Translations under genes and position numbers: made by a program
In this document: positions 16,660 to 25,210 of the stretch, piece after piece
Numbering within the stretch: position 1 is the first letter of the stretch
Layout: every line of letters begins with the position of its first letter
The notes under the pieces: generated by a model
Told to the model about the DNA's origin: nothing
Seen by the model: only the letters and a program-made list of their open reading frames with translations
The model's database searches: none
NCBI GenBank assembly: GCA_942491665.1
Contig: CALOBR010000010.1
Location: forward strand, 106,390 to 170,389
DNA length: 64,000 nt
Source: CAVQGZ01 sp942491665
GTDB lineage: Bacteria > Actinomycetota > Actinomycetes > Jiangellales > Jiangellaceae
Direction: 5' to 3'

Positions 16660-17890
16660 CGTCGTCCCGATCGGTACCCGCGGCAAGCCTGGCCGCGGGT
16701 CCGGCAAGGCCCGCACGCCCTCGTCGGCGTCGCGGTCGCTGGCCGGTGGCGCCGCGGCGCTGCGGCCGGTCGAGGACGTGACCGACGAGCCGACTGCGCA
16801 GCCGGTCGGGCAGAAGCCGCCACTGACGAAACCATCCGCCACGAAGCCGGTGGCCAAGAAGCCCGTACCGAAGAAGCCAGTGCCCAAGAAGCGCGTGCCG
16901 AAGGCCACTGAGCAGCCGGCCGCCAGCACCGGTGACGGCACGGGGCCGGATGCTGGCGGGGCGGCGAGCGGCACCGACGACTTCGAGCTGCCCGGCTCGT
17001 TGACTGAGCTGCTCGCGCTGGCCGGCGACGCCGCGTATGCGGTGTTCGGCAGCGACGCCGACAAGGCCGTGGCCGAGGTGCTGGGCTTCGTGCGCCGCCG
17101 CCTCACCGGCGAGTACGGCGTCGACACGTTCGGCCTCGACACCGACCTCACCGAGACGCTGATCCTGCCGCTGCTGCGCCCGCTGTACGAGAAGTGGTTC
17201 CGCATCGAGGTCAAGGGCGCGGAGAACATCCCGGTCGAAGGCGGCGCGCTCATCGTGGCGAACCACTCCGGGACGATCGCCGTCGACGCGGTGATGACCG
17301 CGCTGGCTGTGCACGACGAGACCCCGGACAACCGCATCTTGCGGATGCTCGGTGCCGACTTCGTCTTCTCCCTGCCGTTCGTGGGCGAGATGAGCCGCAA
17401 GACCGGCTCGACGCTGGCCTGTGGCGAGGACGGTCACCGGCTGCTCACCTCCGGCGAGCTCGTCGGCGTGTGGCCCGAGGGGTTCAAGGGCATCGGCAAG
17501 CCCTACAAGGAGCGCTACCGGCTGCAGCGTTTCGGTCGCGGCGGGTTCGTGTCGTCCGCGATCGCCGCGGGGGTGCCGATCATCCCGACCGCGATCGTGG
17601 GAGCCGAAGAGATCTATCCGATCATCGGCGAGGTTCCGCTGCTCGCGCGCCTGCTCGGCTCCCCGTACTTTCCGATCACCCCGACCTTCCCGTGGCTGGG
17701 TCCGCTCGGCATGGTGCCGCTGCCGTCCAAGTGGATCATCGAGTTCGGTGAGCCGATCCCCACCGACGACCTGGGCCAGGACGAGGCAGACGACCCGATG
17801 GTCGTGTTCAACCTGGGTGACCAGGTGCGCGAGACCATCCAGCACAACCTGTACCAGCTGCTCCAGGAACGCCGCAGCGTCTTCTTCTAG
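16646..17890 (+). CDS. Lysophospholipid acyltransferase family protein (PlsC-like)
   Basis: Of 414 residues, the first 110 are low-complexity, with a Lys/Pro-rich run (KKPVPKKPVPKKRVPK) and Ala/Gly-rich flanks that may contact acidic lipid or be disordered. The acyltransferase core (about 180-410) begins with IVANHSGTIAVDAVM, the first PlsC block, and has WPEGFKG as the substrate block and GVPIIPTAIVG. The His-to-Asp spacing is longer than the classical HX4D, which is usual in the actinobacterial branch. It likely acylates a lysophospholipid or glycerol 3-phosphate derivative. Its stop shares CTAG with the stop of the convergent HAD gene. Confidence 0.83.
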   Translation: MSPADVVPIGTRGKPGRGSGKARTPSSASRSLAGGAAALRPVEDVTDEPTAQPVGQKPPLTKPSATKPVAKKPVPKKPVPKKRVPKATEQPAASTGDGTGPDAGGAASGTDDFELPGSLTELLALAGDAAYAVFGSDADKAVAEVLGFVRRRLTGEYGVDTFGLDTDLTETLILPLLRPLYEKWFRIEVKGAENIPVEGGALIVANHSGTIAVDAVMTALAVHDETPDNRILRMLGADFVFSLPFVGEMSRKTGSTLACGEDGHRLLTSGELVGVWPEGFKGIGKPYKERYRLQRFGRGGFVSSAIAAGVPIIPTAIVGAEEIYPIIGEVPLLARLLGSPYFPITPTFPWLGPLGMVPLPSKWIIEFGEPIPTDDLGQDEADDPMVVFNLGDQVRETIQHNLYQLLQERRSVFF

Positions 17891-18765
17891 CCTCGGGGGG
17901 CTCCGGTCGCCCGGCGCCCAGCGACCGCCGCGGCCCCGACGAGTGCCCCGCCGATGGCTGCCCCGCCGGCCGCGGCTCCGGCAGCCTGCGTCAGGTGCCG
18001 CTTGCGGCGGTAGTCGCGCACGCGCCAGCCGTTCTCTCTTGCCTCCGCGCGCAGCTCCTTGTCGGGGTTGATCGCGCACGGGTCGCCGACCAGCGCCAGC
18101 ATCGGGATGTCGTTGGCCGAGTCGCTGTAGGCCGCGCACCGCGCCAGGTCGAGGCCCTCGCGGGCGGCCAGCGCCGACACCGCCTCGGCCTTGGCCGCAC
18201 CGTGCAGCACCTCGCCGACCAGGCGACCGGTGTACACGCCGTCCACATGCTCGGCCACCGTCCCCATCGCGCCGGTCAGGCCCAGCTTCTGCGCGACGAC
18301 GGTGGCGATCTCCACGGGCGCGGCGGTCACGAGCCACACGCGCTGTCCCTGGTCGAGGTGCATCTGTGTGAGGGCCCGCGTGCCCGGCCAGACCTTCTTG
18401 ACCATGACCTTGTCGAAGATCTCCTCCGTCAGGGCGCTCAGGTCGGCTACCGACTGCCCCTGGATGAACGTGAGTGCGAACGAGCGGGCCTCGTTCATGT
18501 GCTCCAGGTTCTCCGCGCCGAACAAGAACTGCCCCTGGGCCATCGCCATGCCAACGAGCTCGCGGGTACCGAAGTAGCCGCGTCGGTAGAGGCCGCGGCC
18601 GAGGTAGAAGATGGACGCCCCGCGCATGATCGTGTTGTCGACGTCGAAGAAGCCCGCCGCCGTCGGGTCGTCCACCGGTTGCGGGGCGAACTGGGCGGCC
18701 TCCGCGGCGGCCTGGCCGGCCACCACGCTGCGGCGTCGAGGACGAAGACCACGTACCGGAGTCAC
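17887..18765 (-). CDS. HAD-IB family hydrolase (SerB-like phosphatase)
   Basis: The 292-residue protein has haloacid dehalogenase motifs: GFFDVDNTIM (nucleophile Asp), VTAAPVEIA (motif II) and CAAYSDSANDIPMLAL (motifs III/IV). The cap between them matches HAD-IB phosphoserine phosphatase-like enzymes; the substrate is unknown. The C-terminus is a Gly/Ala-rich hydrophobic stretch (TQAAGAAAGGAAIGGALVG) that could bind membrane. I chose the GTG at 18765 over one three codons upstream because a TAGGGT hexamer sits exactly seven bases before it. It is divergent from the acyl-CoA ligase. Confidence 0.83.
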   Translation of the reverse strand: MTPVRGLRPRRRSVVAGQAAAEAAQFAPQPVDDPTAAGFFDVDNTIMRGASIFYLGRGLYRRGYFGTRELVGMAMAQGQFLFGAENLEHMNEARSFALTFIQGQSVADLSALTEEIFDKVMVKKVWPGTRALTQMHLDQGQRVWLVTAAPVEIATVVAQKLGLTGAMGTVAEHVDGVYTGRLVGEVLHGAAKAEAVSALAAREGLDLARCAAYSDSANDIPMLALVGDPCAINPDKELRAEARENGWRVRDYRRKRHLTQAAGAAAGGAAIGGALVGAAAVAGRRATGAPRG

Positions 18766-18772
18766 CCGACCC

Positions 18773-18782
18773 ACCCTAGACT
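18773..18782. promoter_or_regulatory. Composite divergent -10 elements, second copy of the arrangement
   Basis: accctagact reads as TAGGGT on the minus strand (18778 to 18773) and TAGACT on the plus strand (18777 to 18782), again sharing the central TA. They lie 7 bases before the GTG at 18765 and 6 bases before the ATG at 18789, the same geometry as at 1705-1714. Confidence 0.6.
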
Positions 18783-18788
18783 CGCGCC

Positions 18789-20378
18789 ATGAGTGGTCCC
18801 TCCGCGCACAACGTCGCTGATCTGCTCACGCGCGCCGCCGCTCAGCACGGGAACCGAGCCGCCCTGGTGACCGAGGACGCGACCCGCACCTGGGCGCAGG
18901 TGGACGCGACAGCCAGCCGAGTGGCGTCGGGCCTGCAGCAGCGCGGCGTGAGCGTCGGCTCGCGTGTGGTGGTCGTGCTCCCCACCAGCGCCGAGTTCGT
19001 CACCGCCTACCTCGGGGTGCTGCGGGCCGGCGGTGTGGCGGTACCGCTGAGCACCGAGTACACCCATGGTGAGCTGGCCCGGCTCATCGGTCGCACCGAG
19101 GCCACCGTGGTGATCGCCGGCGGCTCGTCGCTGGCGGCCGTGCGCCAGGCCGTCGCCGGCATAGCCGACGCGCTCGTCGACCCCCCCGACGACCTGGCCG
19201 GGCGCAGCGTCCCGCTGCTCGTCGTCACGGGCACCGCGTTGCCGGAGGAGACGGCCTACAGCGACCTCGAGACCTTCGGCGGCGTAGCCACCCCGCACGA
19301 ACGGGGCGGGGAGGACGCGGCCGTCATGCTGTTCACGTCCGGTTCCAGCGCCGACCCCCGTGCCGCCCTGCTCAGCCACCGGGCGCTGGTCAGCAACCTC
19401 GACCAGCTCATGGCTCTTGAGCCGACGCCGCTGGGCGCCGACGACGTGATGCTCGCTGTGCTGCCGATGTTCCACGTCTACGGGCTCAACACCGTGCTCG
19501 GCGAGGCCCTCGCGACCGGTGCCTGCCTGGTGCTGCGGGAACGCTTCGACGTCGACGAGACGCTGGAGCTGATTGTGCGTCACGGGGTGACCATCGTCCC
19601 GGCGGCGCCGCCGATGCTGCTGGCCCTCAGCGAGGCGGACGGCCTGGAGGCCGCGCTTGCGGGCGTTCGCTACATCGTCAGCGGTGCCGCGGCTCTGTCG
19701 GCATCCCTGCAAGAGGAGCTCACCGCACGCACCGGCGTCACCATCCACCAGGGGTACGGGCTCACCGAGGCCGCACCGGTCGTCACCACGACCCTCGCCT
19801 CGACGCCGAAGCCGGGCTCGGTCGGTCGACCCCTGCCCGGCTCGCAGATCATGCTCGTGGACGACGACGGCGAGCCGGTGCACGAAGGCGACCCCGGCGA
19901 GGTGGTGGTCCGCGGACCCAACCTGTTCTCCGGATACTGGCCCGGCGACGTCGAGGGCCCCAACCCCGAGGGGTGGTGGCCCACCGGCGACGTGGCCTTC
20001 GTCGACGAGGACGGCGACCTGCACCTGGCCGACCGCATCAAAGACATCGTGATCGTCAACGGCTTCAACGTCTATCCCCGCGAGGTGGAGGAGGCGCTCG
20101 TCGAGCACCCGGCCATCGCCGCGGCAGCCGTCGTCTCGGTGCCCGACCGGCGCACCGGCGAGGCCGTCAAGGCGGTGGTGGTCGCCGCCGACGGGCACGA
20201 GCTGAGCGTCGAGGACGTGACGAACCACTGCCGCGACCGGTTGGCGCGCTTCAAGCGCCCCACGCAGATCGAGATCGCCGACGAGCTGCCCCGCACGTCG
20301 ATCGGCAAGGTCGCTCGAGGGCGGCTGCGCGACGCCGCCGCACGCGATGCCGACAAGAAGCTGGCCGGCTTGACGTGA
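18789..20378 (+). CDS. AMP-dependent acyl-CoA synthetase/ligase
   Basis: The 529-residue protein is an adenylate-forming ligase, probably of fatty acids. It carries YGLTEAAPVVTT (motif A5), GWWPTGDVAFVDEDG (A7), DRIKDIVIVNGFNVYPREVE (A8) and the catalytic Lys of TSIGKVARGRLRD near the C-terminus. The usual A3 phosphate loop TSGTTGxPKG is replaced by FTSGSSADPRAALLSH, lacking the Lys-Gly. The loop Lys is not the essential Lys, so activity may survive. It overlaps the glutaredoxin-like gene by four bases (GTGA) and starts at a leaderless-type promoter. Confidence 0.85.
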   Translation: MSGPSAHNVADLLTRAAAQHGNRAALVTEDATRTWAQVDATASRVASGLQQRGVSVGSRVVVVLPTSAEFVTAYLGVLRAGGVAVPLSTEYTHGELARLIGRTEATVVIAGGSSLAAVRQAVAGIADALVDPPDDLAGRSVPLLVVTGTALPEETAYSDLETFGGVATPHERGGEDAAVMLFTSGSSADPRAALLSHRALVSNLDQLMALEPTPLGADDVMLAVLPMFHVYGLNTVLGEALATGACLVLRERFDVDETLELIVRHGVTIVPAAPPMLLALSEADGLEAALAGVRYIVSGAAALSASLQEELTARTGVTIHQGYGLTEAAPVVTTTLASTPKPGSVGRPLPGSQIMLVDDDGEPVHEGDPGEVVVRGPNLFSGYWPGDVEGPNPEGWWPTGDVAFVDEDGDLHLADRIKDIVIVNGFNVYPREVEEALVEHPAIAAAAVVSVPDRRTGEAVKAVVVAADGHELSVEDVTNHCRDRLARFKRPTQIEIADELPRTSIGKVARGRLRDAAARDADKKLAGLT

Positions 20379-20617
20379 CCGAGCACCCCCGAGTGGTGTT
20401 GCTCGGGCGCGTCGGCTGCCACCTGTGCGACGAGGCGCGTGCCGTGGTCGCCGCCGTGTGTGCCGCCCTTGACGTCGAGTGGGTCGAGCGTGACGTCGAC
20501 GCCGACCCCGATCTACGCCAGCGCTGGAGCGACTTCGTGCCCGTCGTGCTCGTCGACTCCGCCGAGCACGCCCGCTACCGGGTCGAGGCCGCCTCGCTTC
20601 GGCGGGCGCTGCGATAG
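20375..20617 (+). CDS. Glutaredoxin family protein (DUF836-type)
   Basis: An 80-residue thioredoxin-fold protein. LLGRVGCHLCDEA contains the CxxC redox motif at the N-terminus of the first helix, and VPVVLVDS supplies the cis-Pro loop. Such small proteins accept or donate disulfide equivalents in the cytoplasm; the partner is unknown. The GTG start overlaps the stop of the acyl-CoA ligase. Its position just before rex is conserved in many actinobacteria and suggests redox work. The rex promoter begins 17 bases after its stop. Confidence 0.82.
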   Translation: MTEHPRVVLLGRVGCHLCDEARAVVAAVCAALDVEWVERDVDADPDLRQRWSDFVPVVLVDSAEHARYRVEAASLRRALR

Positions 20618-20634
20618 CCCCGCTGCCACGAACT

Positions 20635-20663
20635 TTGTTCCACCCTTCACAAGCGCCTACCCT
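20635..20663 (+). promoter_or_regulatory. rex promoter with overlapping Rex operator
   Basis: TTGTTC (20635-20640), 17 bases, then TACCCT (20658-20663) gives a normally spaced -35/-10 pair. The 18 bases at 20635-20652, TTGTTCCACCCTTCACAA, align with the Rex consensus TTGTGAANNNNTTCACAA, with a perfect right half and three mismatches in the left. Operator and -35/spacer overlap, as expected for autorepression by Rex without NADH. Confidence 0.72.
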
Positions 20664-20716
20664 GACCCCGCGAGCACTTCGCTCGCGCCTTCCTGGTACA
20701 AGGACCGGAGAGTCGA

Positions 20717-21406
20717 GTGGCTGCAGCCCGTCGGCGGATCACGGTGCCGGGCCTGCGGGGCAACGAGCGCGTCGTCCCCGCCGCCACCGTGGCGCGTCTT
20801 CCTCTCTACCTGCGCGCGCTCGTCGCGCTCGAGGACGGGGGCGTAGCGGTCGTCTCCAGCGAAGAGCTGGCAACCGCGTCCGGGGTCACGTCCACCAAGC
20901 TGCGCAAGGATCTTTCCTACCTCGGCTCGTACGGCCGTCGGGGCGTCGGCTACGCCGTCCCGACGCTGCGCACCCACATCGAGGACGCGATGGGCCTCGA
21001 CCGAGACCTGCCGGTGGTGATCGTCGGGGTCGGCAACCTCGGCCACGCCCTGGCGAACTACGCCGGCCTGACCGGCCGCGGGTTCTGCGTCGTGGGCCTC
21101 GTGGACGCCGACCAGGCTGTCGTGGGCGACGTGATCGCCGGTCTCCCGGTGCGCGCGATCGACGAGCTCGAAGCCATCGTCAGTGGCTACCCGGGCTGCA
21201 TCGGCGTGCTGGCCGTGCCGGCCGCGGCAGCCCAAGAGGTCACCGACCGGCTCGTCGGTGCCGGCGTGCGCAGCATCCTGACGTTCGCCCCGATCTCCCT
21301 GACCGTCCCGGACGGCGTGCAGGTGCGCAAGGTCGACCTGGGTGTCGAGCTGCAGATTCTCGCTTACCACGAGCGGGGACGTGCGAGCGAGGCGGTCGCC
21401 GGATGA
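20717..21406 (+). CDS. rex: Redox-sensing transcriptional repressor Rex
   Basis: The 229-residue protein represses transcription when NAD+ is high and lets go of DNA when NADH rises. The N-terminal winged helix (about residues 10-85) contains VPAATVARLPLYLRAL and the recognition segment TSTKLRKDLSYLGSYG. The Rossmann domain begins VVIVGVGNLGHALANY. Length is normal. The GTG start has GGAGAG nearby. It opens an operon with the heme genes, joined to hemA by ATGA, as in the known rex-hemACD operon of Streptomyces. The promoter carries a Rex-type site, so it is likely autoregulated. Confidence 0.95.
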   Translation: MAAARRRITVPGLRGNERVVPAATVARLPLYLRALVALEDGGVAVVSSEELATASGVTSTKLRKDLSYLGSYGRRGVGYAVPTLRTHIEDAMGLDRDLPVVIVGVGNLGHALANYAGLTGRGFCVVGLVDADQAVVGDVIAGLPVRAIDELEAIVSGYPGCIGVLAVPAAAAQEVTDRLVGAGVRSILTFAPISLTVPDGVQVRKVDLGVELQILAYHERGRASEAVAG

Positions 21407-22719
21407 GTCTGCTCGTCCTGGGGGTGTCGCACCACACGACTCCCATCGCCCTTCTCGACGAGGTCGCGTTGGCCGCTACGACCGCGCGGGCCATGCTGAC
21501 CGAGCTCGCCGACGACCCCCGGGTCGACGAGGTGATGGTGCTCGCCACCTGCAACCGCCTCGAGGTCTACGCCGCGGCGGCCCAGTTCCACCCGGCTGTC
21601 GAGGCCATCACGGCTGCCATCGCCGAGCACAGCGGGGTCGACGACACCCGGCTGCGCCCGCACCTGTTCGTGCACCACGCCGACCGCGCCGCCGAGCACC
21701 TGTTCATGATCGCGTCCGGCCTGGACAGCATGGTGACCGGCGAGAGCCAGATTCGCTTTCAGGTCAAGAACGCCCTGCACACCGCCCGTGAGGTCGGCAC
21801 GGTCGGTCCGAGCATCAGCGACGTCGTCGAGGCCGCGCTACGGGTGGGCAAGCGAGTGCAGACCGAGACGCGGATCGACCAGGCCGGGCGCAGCCTGGCC
21901 GACGAGGGCTTCACGGCGCTTGACGAGCTCGGTGTGGGCGTCGGCGGGGCGACCGTGCTGGTGCTCGGCGCCGGGTCGATGGCCTCGGTAGCCGCCGTCG
22001 CCGCGAGCCGCCGTGGCGCGGCGACGATCGTCGTGGTCAACCGCGACGGCGAACGAGGCGCCCGGCTGGCCGAGGCGGTCGGCGGCATCTGCGCCGGTTG
22101 GGACGAGCTTGCCGGCTTCGTGACCAAGACGGACGTCCTGGTGGCCTGCACCGGCGCCGCCGGCACCCTGGTCGGTCCCGAGCACCTCGCGGACGCCCGT
22201 CCGACCTCAGCCGCCCGCCTCGGCATCCTCGACCTGGCCATGCCGCACGACGTGGAGCCTGCTGTCGCCGAACGACCCGACGTCGTGCTCGTCGACCTCG
22301 CTTACCTGGCCGACCGGCTGGGGCACACCGACGTCGCGGTCAGCGATACCGTCGCGCGTGCCCGGACGATCGTGGCAGCCGAGGTCGCCGAGTACGCCGC
22401 CGCGCGGCTCGCTACAGCGGTCGCCCCCACCGTGGTCGCGCTGCGCCAGCAGGCCGACGACGTCGTGGCGGTCGAGCTCGACCGGCTTCGCGGCCGGCTC
22501 GGCGCCGACCTGGACGAGCGACTGGACGACGAGGTGAGCGCCACGCTGCGCCGCGTTGTCGGCAAGCTTCTGCACACCCCCACCGTCCGCGTGAAGGCAG
22601 CAGCCGCCGGCGGTAGCACCACCGACTACGAGGCGGCCCTGCGCCACCTGTTCGCGCTCGACCCCGGCGCGGTGTCGGCGGTGTCGCAGTCCGACCGCGA
22701 CGACGAGGTGCGCCCATGA
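21403..22719 (+). CDS. hemA: Glutamyl-tRNA reductase
   Basis: The 438-residue enzyme reduces glutamyl-tRNA to glutamate-1-semialdehyde with NADPH, the first committed step of the C5 heme pathway. GVSHHTTPIALL and the catalytic Cys in ATCNRLEVY are near the N-terminus, GESQIRFQVKNAL is the substrate block, VLVLGAGSMASVA the NADPH site, and the C-terminal helices form the dimerisation domain. Starts and stops with rex and hemC overlap by four bases (ATGA), so it is translated from the rex mRNA. Confidence 0.95.
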   Translation: MSLLVLGVSHHTTPIALLDEVALAATTARAMLTELADDPRVDEVMVLATCNRLEVYAAAAQFHPAVEAITAAIAEHSGVDDTRLRPHLFVHHADRAAEHLFMIASGLDSMVTGESQIRFQVKNALHTAREVGTVGPSISDVVEAALRVGKRVQTETRIDQAGRSLADEGFTALDELGVGVGGATVLVLGAGSMASVAAVAASRRGAATIVVVNRDGERGARLAEAVGGICAGWDELAGFVTKTDVLVACTGAAGTLVGPEHLADARPTSAARLGILDLAMPHDVEPAVAERPDVVLVDLAYLADRLGHTDVAVSDTVARARTIVAAEVAEYAAARLATAVAPTVVALRQQADDVVAVELDRLRGRLGADLDERLDDEVSATLRRVVGKLLHTPTVRVKAAAAGGSTTDYEAALRHLFALDPGAVSAVSQSDRDDEVRP

Positions 22720-23672
22720 CCGCCCCCCTGCGCCTGGGCACGCGCCGCAGCCCGCTGGCGATGGCCCAGAGCGCCCAGGTGGCCGACGCCCTGCGCCGGG
22801 CCAGCGGGAGGGCCGTCGAGCTGGTCGAGATCGTCACCCACGGGGACGTCGACCGCGCCCCCCTCGCGACCATCGGCGGCACCGGGGTGTTCGTCAGCGC
22901 GCTGCGTGACGCGCTGCTCGCCAGCACGGTCGACATCGCGGTCCACTCGCTGAAAGACCTGCCCACCATGCCCGCCGAGGGCCTGGTGACGGCGGCCGTG
23001 CCCGCCCGCGAAGACCCACGCGACGCGGTCGTCGGTGCCCAGCTCGAGTCGCTGCCGGCCGGGTCGCGCATCGGCACCGGCTCGCCCCGGCGCGCGGCGG
23101 CCCTGCGTGCCCTCGACCGCGGACTGCGCCCCGTGGCGGTGCGCGGCAACGTCGACACCCGCCTGGCGATGGTCGCCGACGGCGAGCTGGACGCCGTCGT
23201 GCTCGCGATGGCCGGGCTGGCCCGGCTCGGCCGCTCCGCCGTGGCTGCCCATCCCGTCGATCCCTCCCTCATGCTGCCCGCGCCGGGGCAGGGGGCCTTG
23301 GCCGTGGAGGCCCGGGTCGACACGGCCGACACGCTCACAGCCCCGCTGGCCGCCATCGACGACCCAGCCAGCCACGCAGCCGTGCGCGCCGAACGCGCCG
23401 CCCTGGCCCGGCTCGAGGCCGGCTGCAGCGCCCCGGTCGGTGCCCTGGCCAGCGTCCACGGCCACGACCTAGCCCTGCACGTCCGAGTCTGGTCACCCGA
23501 CGGGTCGCACCACCTGCAGGTGCGCGAGATCGGATCGGTGTCGTCCCCCGACGACCTGGGACGTGCCCTCGCCGACGACCTGCTGGCCCTCGGGGCCGGC
23601 GACCTGATGCACGACCGTTCATCCGACCCACCGCCCGACCGCGCCCAGCAACTCAAGGAGACAGCGCTGTGA
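22716..23672 (+). CDS. hemC: Hydroxymethylbilane synthase
   Basis: The 318-residue enzyme polymerises four porphobilinogen units into hydroxymethylbilane. LRLGTRRSPLAMAQ opens the protein, HSLKDLPTM supplies substrate-binding residues, and RLEAGCSAPVGA holds the Cys that carries the dipyrromethane cofactor. Normal length. ATGA overlap with hemA and GTGA overlap with the downstream fusion gene. Confidence 0.95.
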   Translation: MTAPLRLGTRRSPLAMAQSAQVADALRRASGRAVELVEIVTHGDVDRAPLATIGGTGVFVSALRDALLASTVDIAVHSLKDLPTMPAEGLVTAAVPAREDPRDAVVGAQLESLPAGSRIGTGSPRRAAALRALDRGLRPVAVRGNVDTRLAMVADGELDAVVLAMAGLARLGRSAVAAHPVDPSLMLPAPGQGALAVEARVDTADTLTAPLAAIDDPASHAAVRAERAALARLEAGCSAPVGALASVHGHDLALHVRVWSPDGSHHLQVREIGSVSSPDDLGRALADDLLALGAGDLMHDRSSDPPPDRAQQLKETAL

Positions 23673-25210
23673 CCAAGCGTCTTGCCACCGAGCCCGGAAC
23701 CGTCGTCTTCATCGGCGCCGGCCCCGGCGACCCCGGTCTGCTGACCGCCGCCGCGCTGCGCGCGTTGCGTGAGTCTGAGGTGATCCTGCTGCAACGCCCG
23801 GGCATCGTGCCCGACGACGTGCTTCCGGCCGGCGTGCCGATGCTGGAGCAGCACGGCCCGACGGCCGCGAAGGCCGTCATCGAGGCCGCGAAGTCAGGCA
23901 AGCGGGTCGGCCGAGTGCTGGTCGGCGATCCACTGGTCGACTCCTACGGTGCCGAGGAGGCCGCCGCCTGCCAGCGCGCCGGCATCGGCTTTGAGATCGT
24001 GCCCGGGGTACCGCTGGCCACTGCCGTGCCCGCCTACGCCGGCATCGCTGTAGGACGCGGCGACTCCCCGGTCAGCGTGTCGGTCGACGGCACGCAGGTG
24101 CTGCACGGAGCCCGGGCCGAAGTGGCCGCCGCCGCCAAGTCGCTGCTGGCCGACGGCGCTGACCCTGACACGGCCGTGCAGGTGATCGCGAACGGGACGA
24201 CGCCGGCGCAGACCACGACGGGGAGCACCTTAGGCGCGCTCGCGCAGGCCAGCGACGGCGACGACCTGCTGGTCGTCGTGGTCACCTCGCCCGGCACCGA
24301 TGCGCAGGCGCCGCTGGGCTGGTTCGAGACCCGGCCCCTCTTCGGGTGGCGGGTGCTCGTGCCCCGCACGAAAGACCAGGCCGGGCCGCTGGTCGACCGG
24401 CTGGCCCGGCACGGGGCGCTCGCCGACGAGGTGCCCACCATCTCGGTCGAGCCGCCACGCAACCCCAACCAGATCGAGCGCGCACTGCGCGGGCTGGTCG
24501 AGGGCCGCTACGCGTGGATCGTCTTCACCTCGGTCAACGCCCTGAAGGCCGTGCGCACCCGGCTCGAGGCCTACGGCCTCGACGCGCGCGCCATGTCAGG
24601 TGTCAAGGTCGCGGCTGTCGGGGACAAGACGGCCGACGCGCTTGCATCGTGGGGCATCACTCCCGAGCTGCTGCCCAGCGGCGAGCAGTCCTCGCGCGGG
24701 CTGCTGGCCGACTGGCCGCCCTACGACGAGGAGTGCGACCCGATGAACCGGGTCTTCCTCCCGCGCGCCGACATCGCCACCGAGACCCTGGCCGCCGGCC
24801 TGGCCGATCTCGGCTGGCTGGCCGAGGACGTCACCGCCTACCGCACCGTGCGCGCCGCGCCCCCGCCCGCGCCGATCCGCGAGGCCATCAAGGCAGGCGC
24901 GTTCGACGCCGTGCTGTTCACCTCCTCCTCGACGGTGCGCAACCTCGTCGGCATTGCCGGCAAGCCGCACCCGACCACCGTCGTGGCCTGCATCGGTCCG
25001 GCGACCGCCAAGACCGTCGAGGAGCATGGCATGCGCGTGGACGTGCTGGCCCCGTCCCCGTCGGTCGAGGTGCTGGCCGATGCGCTCGCCGACTTCGCCG
25101 AGCAGCGACGCGCCGAGATGACCGCCGCGGGGGAGCCGGTTACCCGGCCCTCGCAGCGCCGTCGGGGCGCAGCGCGCCGGGCCGCCTCGTCGCGCCGTCG
25201 GGCGACGTGA
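23669..25210 (+). CDS. hemD: Uroporphyrinogen-III C-methyltransferase/uroporphyrinogen-III synthase fusion
   Basis: The 513-residue protein fuses two heme-pathway domains. Residues about 10-245 resemble the SAM-dependent uroporphyrinogen-III methyltransferase (FIGAGPGDPGLLT, VGDPLVDSYG). About 255-495 is uroporphyrinogen-III synthase (GWRVLVPRTKDQAGPL, WIVFTSVNALKAV, FDAVLFTSSSTVRNLVG). The fusion is typical of actinobacteria and is annotated hemD or cobA/hemD. Whether the methyltransferase part is active cannot be judged here: the glycine-rich loop is intact. The C-terminal tail is strongly basic (RRRGAARRAASSRRRAT). The GTG start overlaps hemC. Confidence 0.92.
   Translation: MTKRLATEPGTVVFIGAGPGDPGLLTAAALRALRESEVILLQRPGIVPDDVLPAGVPMLEQHGPTAAKAVIEAAKSGKRVGRVLVGDPLVDSYGAEEAAACQRAGIGFEIVPGVPLATAVPAYAGIAVGRGDSPVSVSVDGTQVLHGARAEVAAAAKSLLADGADPDTAVQVIANGTTPAQTTTGSTLGALAQASDGDDLLVVVVTSPGTDAQAPLGWFETRPLFGWRVLVPRTKDQAGPLVDRLARHGALADEVPTISVEPPRNPNQIERALRGLVEGRYAWIVFTSVNALKAVRTRLEAYGLDARAMSGVKVAAVGDKTADALASWGITPELLPSGEQSSRGLLADWPPYDEECDPMNRVFLPRADIATETLAAGLADLGWLAEDVTAYRTVRAAPPPAPIREAIKAGAFDAVLFTSSSTVRNLVGIAGKPHPTTVVACIGPATAKTVEEHGMRVDVLAPSPSVEVLADALADFAEQRRAEMTAAGEPVTRPSQRRRGAARRAASSRRRAT

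Noticed and set aside
16780..16930. Lys/Pro repeat in the acyltransferase as a separate small gene
   Set aside because: It is in frame with the acyltransferase core and has no stop or start separating it.
15250..17400. Minus-strand open frame of 716 codons
   Set aside because: It covers bldC, bS22, the epimerase and part of the acyltransferase on the other strand, all with clear homology; this frame has none.
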